DNA from: Seinonella peptonophila
Lineage (GTDB): Bacteria; Bacillota; Bacilli; Thermoactinomycetales; Thermoactinomycetaceae
Direction of reading: 5' to 3'
Length of the DNA stretch: 64,000 nucleotides
Assembly: GCF_900129355.1 (NCBI RefSeq)
Contig: NZ_FQVL01000005.1
Coordinates: 62,001 to 126,000, forward strand
Part shown: positions 14,546-24,013 of the stretch, piece after piece
Layout of the letters: each line of letters begins with the position of its first letter
How positions within the stretch are numbered: position 1 is the stretch's first letter
The notes under the pieces: generated by a model
Told to the model about the DNA's origin: nothing
The model's input: only the letters and a program-made list of their open reading frames with translations
The model's database searches: none
Program-made: the position numbers and the translations under genes

Positions 14546-15499
14546 TCATGATGGGTCTTCGAAAAGAGCGACTAAGCCTGCCGCCCCGATAATACCTGCT
14601 TGATTCCCTAGCTTTGCTGGAACAATCTCTACATCTTTAGCGGAATGTTGCTGCGCAATCTGCCTATATGCCTGGCGCAATGGTTGAAAAAGAGCTTCAC
14701 CTGCGTTAGAAACGCCACCACCAACCACAAAACGCTGCGGATTAAGGATGACAGAGAGATGAGCAAATCCTTGTGCAAGCGCCTCTACTGTGCGTTGAAT
14801 GATTTGTTTCGCTAGCGCATCACCTTTTGCAGCCGCTGCAAAAATTTCTGCTGGCGTAATGGTTGGCTCTTGCGTTAACAGTGTTGAGGTGCCTGCCTGG
14901 ATCGCCGATGTTGCTTGATTCACCATACCAGTAGCTGATGCAATCGTTTCTAGACATCCGTTGCATCCACAGTTACAAGCTTGACCATGGGAATCAACTT
15001 GAATATGCCCGATTTCACCCGCAAAGCCACGAAATCCTGAGACTAACTGTCCATTCGCAATAATCCCACCGCCAACACCTGTGCCCAATGTTACACAGAC
15101 AAGATCATCAACACCAACACCTGCGCCAACCCAAGACTCACCCAATGCAGCCACATTTGCATCGTTATTCATGATCACAGGTTTATCTAATGATGATTCC
15201 ATTTGTTTGCAAATTGGCACTTGCTCCCAATGGAGATTCGTGAGATGGATGACAATCCCTTGCTTTAAATCGAGAAATCCTGGGAGTCCAAGCCCGATCC
15301 CCGAGACTTCATCCCATGAGATACCGGCTGATGCTACAAGTTCTTTAATATGAACATTCAAACGATGAATAGTTCGTTCTGCACCTTCTTCAGCTATAGT
15401 TGGTTTTTCTGTTTGTGCCAATAAATTCCCTGTAGAATCTGTCACACCGATCTTCATCGATGTTCCCCCCAAATCAACTCCGACAAAACTCTTCGTCAA
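14546..15499 (-). CDS. glcK: ROK-family glucokinase
   Basis: A 317-aa ROK kinase. The phosphate-binding loop VGVDLGGTSMKIGV is at the N-terminus, the sugar-binding and catalytic block NNDANVAALGE near 118 and CVTLGTGVGGGII near 136, and the ROK zinc site ACNCGCNGCLETIAS near 175. It phosphorylates glucose with ATP in the cytoplasm. GAGGTGG lies 8 nt before the TTG start. It is followed after 56 nt by rapZ, so the two may be co-transcribed. Confidence 0.92.
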   Translation of the reverse strand: MTKSFVGVDLGGTSMKIGVTDSTGNLLAQTEKPTIAEEGAERTIHRLNVHIKELVASAGISWDEVSGIGLGLPGFLDLKQGIVIHLTNLHWEQVPICKQMESSLDKPVIMNNDANVAALGESWVGAGVGVDDLVCVTLGTGVGGGIIANGQLVSGFRGFAGEIGHIQVDSHGQACNCGCNGCLETIASATGMVNQATSAIQAGTSTLLTQEPTITPAEIFAAAAKGDALAKQIIQRTVEALAQGFAHLSVILNPQRFVVGGGVSNAGEALFQPLRQAYRQIAQQHSAKDVEIVPAKLGNQAGIIGAAGLVALFEDPS

Positions 15500-15676
15500 G
15501 CGTCTTCCACCTCTTCCCCAAATATCCTATTACGTTCTTAACATATCATCTTTCATGCTTTATCTCAATTTTATGGTGGCTGAAAATGAATAAATTTACA
15601 TATTTGACAAATGCACAAACCCATTATTCTTCATTTCAAGCAATCTACCTTTGTACAGATCAAGAGTCAAACCTAT

Positions 15677-17377
15677 TTACTTCAATACTTGCTCCATAAT
15701 AGGTAGTAGCTCTTTTGTATGATGAGAGACAGTTGATGGAGAAACGCCATATTTCTCGGCAATCTTTCTTTGGCTCAATTCAAGATGATCATAACGCCCT
15801 ATCATATACTCAAAAGCTGCTGACCAAGCACCAAAACTGCGAACTTTTGGCAAGTTGCCACCCTTCTGACAGATAAAACCTGCCCATAGCCACTGTACAT
15901 CTTCGCGCTGCCGATCCGTATACGTCGTCATTCCGTCTAAAGTACTTTCGAGTATTTTTGACCAAACTTCAAATTGTGTAGACAGAGTAGCCTCTCCTTG
16001 ATCATCCAGACCTAATTCCAGTAGCTGTCCCTGAAACCAGATCATGTAGGGTGGCTTGGTACCCATCTGTCGTAGTACTAGCAGTGTCATTCTTTTTAGT
16101 TCATCATCTTCATGAGGCTTCACTAAAATGCGGCGCAAAAAGGCTTCACTTTTATCATTTGCCAAGTGCCCAAGAATTTGTACGACCTGTAAGCGCGATG
16201 ACTGTGATCCCTGTGAGAATGCCCAAAGCATTGATTCAAATAATACCGTATTTAACTCTATTTTCACTCGCTTATGCCAGGAAAGGCGCATGAAAACTTC
16301 TTGGAATGGAAGATAAAAATAATAGCTTAAACGACCCAATTCTGTTTCACGCCCTTGCCAACGCTCTGCTTGTTCAAGATAGTATCGAAATACTTGAGAA
16401 TCTGGAACCAATTCTAAGCCTAGACGCCAGTACCGTGCAGCTTCACGAAAACGACCAATATTCCAAGCCGCTACAGCTAAATAATGATATAAGTTGGTTT
16501 CTGCGGTCATTTCTAAGCGCAAAAAGCGATCAAATAATCGGTAAGCCGTTTGATCTTCACCTAAAATCCCCAATGAAGTAGCCAACTTATACAGCAAATC
16601 TGGATGCAATGGAATTAGCTTCTTCAAGACTTTCGTAAGCATTTGACTCATTTCCGTCTCTTCTACAGCATCTGAGAAAATAGCCAAGTTACATAATGCA
16701 TGGATATTAGCGGAGTCTTGATCTAAGACTTTTTTGACGGTTGCAAAAGCCCGAGTAAAGTCTCCTAAATAATAATAAGCTAAGGAAAGGTTATTTTGAG
16801 CAGCGATAAAATCAGGATGCTCCTCTACTATCGGTTGTAGAAGTTCTACAGCTTTTTGGAACTGACCATTTTCTAACTGACGACGCGCTTCTTCGTGCTC
16901 TTTCATATATGCAGGCATCAATGTAGCGGTTTTCGGATCACGGGGTGAACGTCCTAACTCTGCCGCAATCATATACAAAAGCTCCTCTGCATCTTCAGCA
17001 TACTCTCCATAAGGCTCATTTTGTAGATATTCTAGTAAAAACTCTTCTGATCGTTCGAACTCTTGGAGATTGGCATAGTTATTAGCCAGATAAAACCGAC
17101 ATTCATGCATTTCAGGTGCTACCTCATGAATCACTTGCTGCAAAATCTCGTTTGACTCTTCATAATAGCCCAACTCGGAGAGCAAACCTGCTAGATTGCA
17201 ATAATTAATCGGATTATCTGGTTCTTTTTCAACACTGAGTCGAAAATAACGCAGTGCTTTTCCATATTGATGCTTGTCTAACGACCGAACGGCGCGTTCA
17301 AAGAAGAATCCGGCATCCAATTCCAAATGGACGACGTTTTCAGCCTGATCACTCTGTCCGAAAGGTGATTTTTTCAT
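15677..17377 (-). CDS. TPR-repeat protein with C-terminal helix-turn-helix
   Basis: A 566-aa soluble protein. Tetratricopeptide repeats fill residues about 25-330 (for example YGKALRYFRLSVEKEPDNPI, PDFIAAQNNLSLAYYYLGDF). A HEAT-like stretch follows (LQVVQILGHLAND), and the last 40 residues form a helix-turn-helix (SQRKIAEKYGVSPSTVSHHT). It resembles B. subtilis YvcD, which lies in the same neighbourhood, and may be a regulator or scaffold. GGAGGGG sits 4-5 nt before ATG 17377; the frame extends nine codons further upstream without a ribosome site. Confidence 0.8.
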   Translation of the reverse strand: MKKSPFGQSDQAENVVHLELDAGFFFERAVRSLDKHQYGKALRYFRLSVEKEPDNPINYCNLAGLLSELGYYEESNEILQQVIHEVAPEMHECRFYLANNYANLQEFERSEEFLLEYLQNEPYGEYAEDAEELLYMIAAELGRSPRDPKTATLMPAYMKEHEEARRQLENGQFQKAVELLQPIVEEHPDFIAAQNNLSLAYYYLGDFTRAFATVKKVLDQDSANIHALCNLAIFSDAVEETEMSQMLTKVLKKLIPLHPDLLYKLATSLGILGEDQTAYRLFDRFLRLEMTAETNLYHYLAVAAWNIGRFREAARYWRLGLELVPDSQVFRYYLEQAERWQGRETELGRLSYYFYLPFQEVFMRLSWHKRVKIELNTVLFESMLWAFSQGSQSSRLQVVQILGHLANDKSEAFLRRILVKPHEDDELKRMTLLVLRQMGTKPPYMIWFQGQLLELGLDDQGEATLSTQFEVWSKILESTLDGMTTYTDRQREDVQWLWAGFICQKGGNLPKVRSFGAWSAAFEYMIGRYDHLELSQRKIAEKYGVSPSTVSHHTKELLPIMEQVLK

Positions 17378-17430
17378 ATTTCCCCTCCACCCAGCAAAGT
17401 CCATGCAATCGGCTGGTGGTTTGAAAAAGA

Positions 17431-18372
17431 TTACATACCATCACGGAATAATGTACTGATCGAACCACCGTTATCTACAATACGAATTGCCTGACCTAAC
17501 AGTGGTGCAATTGATAGAATTGTATAATGATCATCTGTTGTAGTTGGTAAAGCAATCGAATCGGTGACAACAATTTCACGTATGCCTGGATGCTTTAGTT
17601 TTGTAAATGCGTCATTTGAAAAGAGTGGATGTGTTGCACAAATATATGCTGGATGAGCGCCTTTTTCAATTAATCCTTCGATTACACTCACTATCGTTCC
17701 ACCAGTATCGATCATGTCTTCAATGATAATCGGTGTATGATCTTCAACCTCACCGATAATATGCGTAATCTTTGCTTTATTATGACCGGGGCGCTTCTTC
17801 ATCATAATAGCAAATGGCGCATCTAGATAGGTTGCTAGTTTTTCAGCAGTCTTCGCTCTACCTGCATCAGGTGAAACAATGACTGGTTTATGGATTCTCT
17901 TATTCTTTAAATATTCTGTAATATAATCAAGCGCAGTTAAATGATCTACAGGGATATTAAAGAAGCCCTGAATTGCAGGTGCATGAAGGTCAACTGTTAT
18001 TACCCGATCAATTCCGGCAACTTGCAGGACATCGGCTAACATCTTTGCTGTAATCGGTTCACGTGGAGCGTCTTTCTTCTCCTGTCTCGCATATGCAAAG
18101 TATGGAACAACAGCTGTTATGCTTTTTGCTGAAGCGCGTCTAGCTGCATCCGCCATAATCAGTAGCTCCATTAAATTCTCATTTACAGGGTCTCCAAGTG
18201 TCTGTATTAAAAAGACATCCGCATTACGAACGCTCTCCTCATAATGTACATATATCTCACCGCTTTTAAACCGACTGATTCGCACTCTACCAAGGGGAAC
18301 ATCTAAATATCTTGATATATCTTCTGCTAATTTTGGATTTGATGTACCTGAAAAAATCATTCTTCTATCCAT
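17431..18372 (-). CDS. prs: Ribose-phosphate pyrophosphokinase
   Basis: A 313-aa PRPP synthetase. The N-terminal half has FSGTSNPKLAEDISRYLDVP and the ATP-binding VVPYFAYARQEKKDAPREPI; the PRPP-binding loop reads IIIEDMIDTGGTIVSVIEGL near 215. It makes PRPP from ribose-5-phosphate and ATP, the precursor for purines, pyrimidines and histidine, whose operon is 2 kb away. AGGTGG lies 5 nt before ATG 18372. The N-terminus is somewhat shorter than in the main Bacillus Prs, so this may be a second paralogue. Confidence 0.92.
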   Translation of the reverse strand: MDRRMIFSGTSNPKLAEDISRYLDVPLGRVRISRFKSGEIYVHYEESVRNADVFLIQTLGDPVNENLMELLIMADAARRASAKSITAVVPYFAYARQEKKDAPREPITAKMLADVLQVAGIDRVITVDLHAPAIQGFFNIPVDHLTALDYITEYLKNKRIHKPVIVSPDAGRAKTAEKLATYLDAPFAIMMKKRPGHNKAKITHIIGEVEDHTPIIIEDMIDTGGTIVSVIEGLIEKGAHPAYICATHPLFSNDAFTKLKHPGIREIVVTDSIALPTTTDDHYTILSIAPLLGQAIRIVDNGGSISTLFRDGM

Positions 18373-18533
18373 TACAACCACCTATTCATCGAAAAAAATA
18401 ATTGCCCATTTCGCTACCATTATAACGTAGTCATCTTTGACAAGCCAACTTTTTAACTGATGCGTTCATATTCAGTTCATAGATGGTTCTTATAATCAAG
18501 CATACAAAGCAATAAAACAAGGAGGGAATAGCA

Positions 18534-18665
18534 ACGGAACCTATAATCTATGTTAAAAATCCTGTTAAAAACTATAAGAGGGCAAAAAAGCTACTTTCAA
18601 TGAGATTTACTTTAGGGCAACCTTTATATAAGCAAATAATGTGCGATACTCTTCAAACTGAATAG
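18534..18665 (+). CDS. Possible 43-aa leader ORF with a non-standard start
   Basis: A consensus AAGGAGGG (18519-18526) is followed by an open frame with no ATG, GTG or TTG at usable distance; the best-spaced codon is ACG at 18534 (ATA at 18528 is too close). The frame (EPIIYVKNPVKNYKRAKKLL ... YKQIMCDTLQTE) stops at 18663-18665, 12 nt before the response-regulator ATG. The content looks protein-like: basic with evenly spread hydrophobic residues. It could be a real leader gene with a rare start, a gene with a mutated start, or a sequence error. Confidence 0.35.
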   Translation, partial: TEPIIYVKNPVKNYKRAKKLLSMRFTLGQPLYKQIMCDTLQTE

Positions 18666-18676
18666 AGGTGAAAGAT

Positions 18677-19354
18677 ATGGCAAATATATTCATCGTTGAT
18701 GATGATTCATATATTCGTGAATTAACAAGCTTGGTTTTACATAGAGAGGGCTTTCATATCTTTGAGGCATCAGATGGATATGAAGCCTTAACTTTGATTG
18801 AATCAGTAAAGCCTGACCTCGTCGTCCTAGATATTATGATGCCCAACATGGATGGCTGGGAACTTTGTCGTCAATTGCGGCAGTTTGACTCCACTCTCCC
18901 TATATTGATGTTAACAGCAAAAGGAGAGACTTCTCAAAAACTAAAAGGTTTTCAATTAGGAACAGATGATTATCTTACCAAGCCCTTTGAGACGGCAGAG
19001 CTAGTAGCTCGAGTAAAGGCATTGCTCAAACGATACCAAATTGTGTTTTCGCAGGTGATCCAAGTTGGTAAAATCCAGCTCAATCGCAAAACCTATGAAG
19101 CCCAGCTTGCAGGAGATCACTTAATTTTGCCCCTAAAAGAGTTTGAGTTACTATTTATGCTTGCAAGTTATCCAAATCAAACACTTCCACGAGATCGACT
19201 CATTGAACAAATCTGGGGTTATGACTATGAAGGAGATGAACGGACAGTCGATGTCCATATCAAGCGATTGCGCAGCAGATTTCCTGAAGAGAACAGCGGT
19301 TTCAAGATTACTACGGTACGTGGACTTGGTTACCGTTTGGAGGAAAAACAATGA
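18677..19354 (+). CDS. OmpR-family response regulator
   Basis: A 225-aa protein. The receiver domain covers about 1-118: acidic pocket VDDDS near 9, phospho-acceptor Asp in VVLDIMMPNMDGW near 52, Thr in LMLTAKGE, and Lys in DDYLTKPFE. The C-terminal winged helix covers about 130-225 (LPLKEFELLFMLASYPNQTL, ERTVDVHIKRLRSRF, ITTVRGLGYRLE). AGAGGTG places the start at ATG 18677 rather than GTG 18668. It overlaps the kinase gene by 4 nt (ATGA), so the pair is translationally coupled. The target genes are unknown. Confidence 0.93.
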   Translation: MANIFIVDDDSYIRELTSLVLHREGFHIFEASDGYEALTLIESVKPDLVVLDIMMPNMDGWELCRQLRQFDSTLPILMLTAKGETSQKLKGFQLGTDDYLTKPFETAELVARVKALLKRYQIVFSQVIQVGKIQLNRKTYEAQLAGDHLILPLKEFELLFMLASYPNQTLPRDRLIEQIWGYDYEGDERTVDVHIKRLRSRFPEENSGFKITTVRGLGYRLEEKQ

Positions 19355-20436
19355 AAAGGGATGTAAAAGAATTGGGCAAGAGAACCATTGGATTAATTGG
19401 CTTACTCTTAGCATTAAGTTTATTATGGGCCCTCTCCTTCAAAATAACCGCATATATCTATGATCTATTTGCAATTCAACCACATGAGCTGGTCAGACAA
19501 TTAATCAATTCTCTGTTAGGTTTTTTCCTGTTCTTCTTTGTGATCTACCTGATCTCCAGATTGGGGTTGGACAGACAAAAAGATCGCCTTGATCTTTTTG
19601 TAAATGCGATTAGACAAATTGCCCAAGGCAACTTTCATATTCAATTACCCAAAACCAAAAATCATATGTTCATAAAATTGGTTGAAAGTATCAACGATAT
19701 GGCACAGCGATTAGGCCATATGGAAACCATGCGTCAAGAATTTATCTCTAACGTATCCCATGAAATCCAATCCCCGCTTACTTCGATTCGCGGATTTGCT
19801 AGAGAGTTAAAGGAAGGTAACCTACCTCCGCAAGAGCAAAAACGATATTTAGAAATTATCGAGATTGAGAGTAAACGTCTTTCCAATATTAGTGAGAATC
19901 TATTAAAGCTAACCTCTTTAGAATCTGCAGAGCCACCGTTTGAACCGAATCGATACCGATTGGATCAGCAAATTCAATCTGTCATTCTGATCTGTGAGCC
20001 ACAATGGTTGGCTAAACAGCTTGATATAAACATTTCATTACCTAAGACAGTGATCACAGCAGATGAGACCCTAATGAGTCAAGTCTGGATGAACTTGATT
20101 CATAATAGCATCAAATTTACACCAAACAATGGAACCATACACATTTCAATAGAGTCAAATGTTGATTCAATTCAGGTCATCATCCAGGATAGCGGCATCG
20201 GAATGAGCAGGGAAGACCAATTTCACATATTTGAACGATTTTACAAAGCAGATCGTTCTCGCAACCGCAAAACGGCAGGAAGCGGTCTTGGTCTGTCCAT
20301 CGTAAAGAAGATTATAGAACTGCATCAAGGAAAAATCGAAGTCCAAAGTCAACTCAAACAAGGAAGCACATTTGTGGTCACACTTCCTTACAACAATAAG
20401 TCTCATCCAAATTTAGAAAAACTTAGTAGCAAATAG
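19351..20436 (+). CDS. Sensor histidine kinase
   Basis: A 361-aa membrane kinase. Two hydrophobic spans (about 13-35 and 50-70) enclose only a short outer loop, so it probably senses something in or near the membrane rather than with a large external domain. A HAMP-like linker follows. The H box is SNVSHEIQSPLTSIRGFARE (His near 136). The catalytic domain has N box VWMNLIHNSIKFTPN, G1 DSGIGM, F box FERFYKAD and G2 GSGLGLSIVKKI. It partners the preceding response regulator. Confidence 0.92.
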   Translation: MKRDVKELGKRTIGLIGLLLALSLLWALSFKITAYIYDLFAIQPHELVRQLINSLLGFFLFFFVIYLISRLGLDRQKDRLDLFVNAIRQIAQGNFHIQLPKTKNHMFIKLVESINDMAQRLGHMETMRQEFISNVSHEIQSPLTSIRGFARELKEGNLPPQEQKRYLEIIEIESKRLSNISENLLKLTSLESAEPPFEPNRYRLDQQIQSVILICEPQWLAKQLDINISLPKTVITADETLMSQVWMNLIHNSIKFTPNNGTIHISIESNVDSIQVIIQDSGIGMSREDQFHIFERFYKADRSRNRKTAGSGLGLSIVKKIIELHQGKIEVQSQLKQGSTFVVTLPYNNKSHPNLEKLSSK

Positions 20437-20498
20437 GCCTAGAAAAGGCTCGCAATCAGTCCACTTTCAGTCGCTAATGAAAAGGCTACAAATTAAAA

Positions 20499-20530
20499 CG
20501 GAGCTTACATGAGTAAGCTCCGCTCCTGAT
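20499..20530 (-). terminator. Terminator of the histidine operon
   Basis: CGGAGCTTAC and GTAAGCTCCG form a perfect 10-bp stem with a 4-nt loop. On the minus strand it is followed by TTTTAATTTG, so it ends transcription from the his operon about 155 nt after the hisIE stop. It is also well placed for the converging two-component genes. Confidence 0.65.
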
Positions 20531-20677
20531 TGACTGACCGAATACGCTCAGCCATATGGAGATGGATTGATTCACAAATTTTTGGGAAAGTTGTTCAATG
20601 CTAGGTATTGCTAGAAAAAATTCCTACGCTTTATAGCATACAGCCTCTTGACCGTAAAATCAAGAGATCGTTTTCAT

Positions 20678-21304
20678 TTACTTATTTTGATGTCTTTCGG
20701 CAAGGACGGACAAGACATCTGCAAGTGGAAGTTGTTGTTGTCTAAGCAGTACCAAAAGATGATACAACAAATCGGCTGCTTCATTACTTAATTCATGTGC
20801 AGAGTGATTTTTAGCGGCAATAATTACTTCGGATGATTCCTCGCCAACTTTTTTTAGAATTTTATCAAGCCCTTGTTCAAATAAATAGGTCGTGTAAGCA
20901 CCCTCAGGTCGCTCTTGCTCACGTTCCGCAATCAATGCTTCTAATTGCTGTAAAATGGTTGTCTGCGTCACCTGCTGTTCGCTTGATGATTGGAAACAAC
21001 TATAACTCCCAGTATGACAAGCAGGCCCTAGCGGTCTAACACGAACAAGAATCGCATCCTGGTCACAATCCGCCTGAATCGAAACAACACGTTGTCGATT
21101 CCCTGATGTCGCTCCTTTATGCCAAAGCTCTTGCCTAGAGCGGCTGTAAAACCAAGTCTCACCACTTTCAATCGTGCGCTCCAGCGATTCTCGATTCATA
21201 TATGCAAGTGTTAACACATCGCCTTGTTCTGCATCCTGTACAATTGCAGGTATGAGACCTTTTGCATCAAATTTCATTTCATTTGGATTTAGATCAACTT
21301 TCAT
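20678..21304 (-). CDS. hisIE: Bifunctional phosphoribosyl-AMP cyclohydrolase / phosphoribosyl-ATP pyrophosphatase
   Basis: A 208-aa fusion catalysing steps 3 and 2 of histidine synthesis. HisI part (about 1-112): [29 protein letters not shown], and the metal ligands in [13 protein letters not shown] and [10 protein letters not shown]. HisE part (about 115-205): [20 protein letters not shown] followed by [12 protein letters not shown], a MazG-like helical domain. It is the last gene of the operon, and its ATG overlaps the hisF stop (ATGA). Confidence 0.96.
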   Translation of the reverse strand: MKVDLNPNEMKFDAKGLIPAIVQDAEQGDVLTLAYMNRESLERTIESGETWFYSRSRQELWHKGATSGNRQRVVSIQADCDQDAILVRVRPLGPACHTGSYSCFQSSSEQQVTQTTILQQLEALIAEREQERPEGAYTTYLFEQGLDKILKKVGEESSEVIIAAKNHSAHELSNEAADLLYHLLVLLRQQQLPLADVLSVLAERHQNK

Positions 21305-22059
21305 CGCATCTCAAATCCTTTCTCACGTAGAGATTCTTTCACGCTGGCAATGGAAACCTCTTGATAATGAAAAATCGATGCCGCAAGTGCTGCCGATACG
21401 GAGGTTTGGGCAAAAACATCAACAAAATGTTGTTCATCTCCAGCTCCTCCCGAGGCAATCACCGGAACAGACACCGCTTCTGTCACTTGCTGATTTAAGC
21501 GAATATCAAAACCATTTTTTTGTCCATCTTGATCCATACTGGTTAAGAGAATTTCCCCTGCACCACGATGAACAGCTTCTTTTGCCCATTCAACTGCTGT
21601 CTTTTCCACTCGTTGACGCCCACCATGTGTATAGACAAACCAATCTTCTCGCTCTTCATCATACTTTGCATCAATTGCAACCACGATACATTGATTTCCA
21701 AAACGAACAGCACCAGCAGTAATTAATTCAGGATTTAACAAGGATGCCGTATTGAGTGACACTTTATCCGCTCCAGCATGAAGAATGCGTAACATATCTT
21801 CGACCGTACTAATCCCGCCCCCAACAGTAAAGGGAATCGTCAGCTCGGCAGCCGCCCGGCGAACAATTTCCACCATTGTTTTCCGCCCTTCATGGGAAGC
21901 GGAAATATCGAGAAACACCAGTTCATCTGCACGTTGTTGATCATATAGAGCTGCTAGTTCGATTGGATCACCCGCATCGCGCAGATTTACAAATGAGACA
22001 CCTTTGACGACCCGACCATCCTTCACATCTAGACAAGGGATAATCCGTTTGGTTGTCAA
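21301..22059 (-). CDS. hisF: Imidazole glycerol phosphate synthase, cyclase subunit HisF
   Basis: A 252-aa TIM barrel. It starts [20 protein letters not shown] (catalytic Asp near 11) and carries DEVLVFLDIS-like [34 protein letters not shown], and [15 protein letters not shown] with the second catalytic Asp near 130. It works with HisH, which supplies ammonia. The frame is open to 22233, but AGGAGGTGA and the family length place the start at TTG 22059, overlapping the hisA stop as TTGA. Confidence 0.96.
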   Translation of the reverse strand: MTTKRIIPCLDVKDGRVVKGVSFVNLRDAGDPIELAALYDQQRADELVFLDISASHEGRKTMVEIVRRAAAELTIPFTVGGGISTVEDMLRILHAGADKVSLNTASLLNPELITAGAVRFGNQCIVVAIDAKYDEEREDWFVYTHGGRQRVEKTAVEWAKEAVHRGAGEILLTSMDQDGQKNGFDIRLNQQVTEAVSVPVIASGGAGDEQHFVDVFAQTSVSAALAASIFHYQEVSIASVKESLREKGFEMR

Positions 22060-22802
22060 CGCCCAGTCACCTCCTGCCGTGCTACTGTGAGCGCTTCGAG
22101 AAGTTGAAATGCATGGGTATAAAGCGCCTTCCCGATAATGACTCCACCCACACCATCTGTAGATACGGATGCAAGTTGTTTGATATCTGTTAATGAACGA
22201 ACACCGCCTGAAGCAATCACTTCCCGTCCGCAAGCCTTCGCAAGAGCTGCCACAGCTTCCACATTTACTCCAGATAACATACCATCCCGAGCAATATCTG
22301 TAAAAATAAATGTTTCTGCCCCTAAGTTCGCCATTTCAATCGCACATTTCTCTGCTGAAATCTTTGATGTATCTAACCAGCCGTGTGTTGCGACCATTCC
22401 ATCTCGGGCATCGATTCCGATGGCAATTCGTCGTCCATATGCTCGCAATGCTTGAGCCACAAACTCAGGATGATCAATAGCTGCTGATCCGATAATGATG
22501 CGGTCAACTCCAATCGATAACAAGCGCTCTAATCGATCCATATCCCGAACGCCCCCACCTACTTGAATCGGGATACCAGTTGCTTGTACCATATTACGGA
22601 TCACCTGAAGATTGATTAATTCACCTTCACGCGCGCCATCCAAATCAACGACATGAATCCATTCTGCGCCTTCTTGCACAAATCGCTCTGCTACCTGTAC
22701 TGGATCATCTGCATAGATCGTCTCTTGTTGGTAATCTCCTTGTTTTAGGCGAACGCATCGCCCTCCGCGAATATCAATCGCGGGATAAAGTGTAAACTTC
22801 AT
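22056..22802 (-). CDS. hisA: ProFAR isomerase HisA
   Basis: A 248-aa TIM barrel. It begins [20 protein letters not shown], with [36 protein letters not shown], and the second-half phosphate site [13 protein letters not shown]. It catalyses the Amadori rearrangement of ProFAR to PRFAR. The start overlaps the hisH stop by 4 nt, and the hisF TTG overlaps its own stop. Confidence 0.96.
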   Translation of the reverse strand: MKFTLYPAIDIRGGRCVRLKQGDYQQETIYADDPVQVAERFVQEGAEWIHVVDLDGAREGELINLQVIRNMVQATGIPIQVGGGVRDMDRLERLLSIGVDRIIIGSAAIDHPEFVAQALRAYGRRIAIGIDARDGMVATHGWLDTSKISAEKCAIEMANLGAETFIFTDIARDGMLSGVNVEAVAALAKACGREVIASGGVRSLTDIKQLASVSTDGVGGVIIGKALYTHAFQLLEALTVARQEVTGR

Positions 22803-23419
22803 GCTTGAAACTTCCCTTCTGTAGCAAACTGAGCAAATCGAGCCAATAGTCTGCGACCTAATTGTCCGCTCTTCTCCGGATGAAATTGCATCCCAAAGAT
22901 ATGATTGCGAGCTACCACAGCTGTCACGGGTTGATCATAGTCAGTATCTGCGATTACATCGCTTTCGTTATCTGCTTCCACATGAAAAGAATGGACAAAA
23001 TAGACATAATCCTCTTCTAAATTTTGAAAGAGCGGATGGATTTGGCGAAAGCGGAGCCAACTCCAACCCATATGCGGAATTGGATTTGCTGTCACGAAGG
23101 GAACAACACGTCCAGGTAATAAATTAAGCCCTTGATAAAACCCATGTTCATTACTACTCGTAAACAATAATTGCATTCCTAGGCAAATACCAAGCAATGG
23201 TTTTCCTGTCAGTGCCTCTTTACGGATCCATTCTATTAAATTACGCTTTGCTAACTCTTCCATCGCATTACCAAAAGCGCCTACTCCGGGTAATATAAGA
23301 CCATCCGCAGCTTGTAAGCGCTCTGGATCAGCTGTGATTTCCCAGGAAAACCCCATCTTCTCTAACGCTTGGCTCACGCTATATAAATTCCCCATCCCAT
23401 AGTCGATGATCGCAATCAT
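22799..23419 (-). CDS. hisH: Imidazole glycerol phosphate synthase, glutaminase subunit HisH
   Basis: A 206-aa class I glutamine amidotransferase. It begins IAIIDYGMGNLYSVSQALEK. The nucleophile Cys lies in LLGICLGMQLLFTSS near 80; the His and Glu of the triad lie in GMQFHPEKSGQLG near 185. It passes ammonia to HisF. Its ATG directly follows the hisB TAA, with AAGGAG at 8 nt. Confidence 0.96.
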   Translation of the reverse strand: MIAIIDYGMGNLYSVSQALEKMGFSWEITADPERLQAADGLILPGVGAFGNAMEELAKRNLIEWIRKEALTGKPLLGICLGMQLLFTSSNEHGFYQGLNLLPGRVVPFVTANPIPHMGWSWLRFRQIHPLFQNLEEDYVYFVHSFHVEADNESDVIADTDYDQPVTAVVARNHIFGMQFHPEKSGQLGRRLLARFAQFATEGKFQA

Positions 23420-24013
23420 TTATAAAACTCCTTTTGCTGAAAGTACACCTTCGATTCTCGGATCGATCTGTGTTGCTTCATCCAAGGCTCTTCCCAGCGC
23501 TTTAAAGAGCGATTCAATCATATGATGGGAGTTTTGCCCATAGTGTAAGACTGCATGAAGATTGATCCTCGACTCTAAAGCAAACTTCCAAAAGAATTCT
23601 CTTACTAATTCTGTAGCAAATGACCCGACTTGCAAGGTAGGAAAAGTCGCTCGATATTCCAAATGAGGGCGATTGGATACATCGACTACGACTTGTCCAA
23701 GAGCATCATCCATTGGGACAAAACTATTGCCAAATCGTCGAATCCCCCTTTTCGCCCCTAAAGATTGCTGAAAAGCCTGTCCCAGGCAAATCGCAATATC
23801 CTCCACTGTATGATGGTCATCGATCTCGATATCTCCTTTTGCATCTATATCTAGATCAAATTGCCCATGCTTTGCAAAAGAATCTAACATATGCTCGAGA
23901 AAAGGAACGCCTGTATGAAGCTTTGTTTTCCCCGTACCATCCAAATTTAATGTAAGATCAATCTCTGTTTCCAATGTATTGCGCTGAATTCGTGCAACGC
24001 GTGATTGGGTCAT
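23420..24013 (-). CDS. hisB: Imidazoleglycerol-phosphate dehydratase
   Basis: A 197-aa monofunctional HisB. It begins RVARIQRNTLETEIDLTLNL and shows the two metal-binding segments DIEIDDHHTVEDIAICLGQA and, in the C-terminal repeat, NLHAVLHYGQNSHHMIESLF. It removes water from imidazole glycerol phosphate. There is no phosphatase domain, so histidinol phosphatase must be encoded elsewhere. Its ATG overlaps the hisD stop (ATGA). Confidence 0.96.
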   Translation of the reverse strand: MTQSRVARIQRNTLETEIDLTLNLDGTGKTKLHTGVPFLEHMLDSFAKHGQFDLDIDAKGDIEIDDHHTVEDIAICLGQAFQQSLGAKRGIRRFGNSFVPMDDALGQVVVDVSNRPHLEYRATFPTLQVGSFATELVREFFWKFALESRINLHAVLHYGQNSHHMIESLFKALGRALDEATQIDPRIEGVLSAKGVL

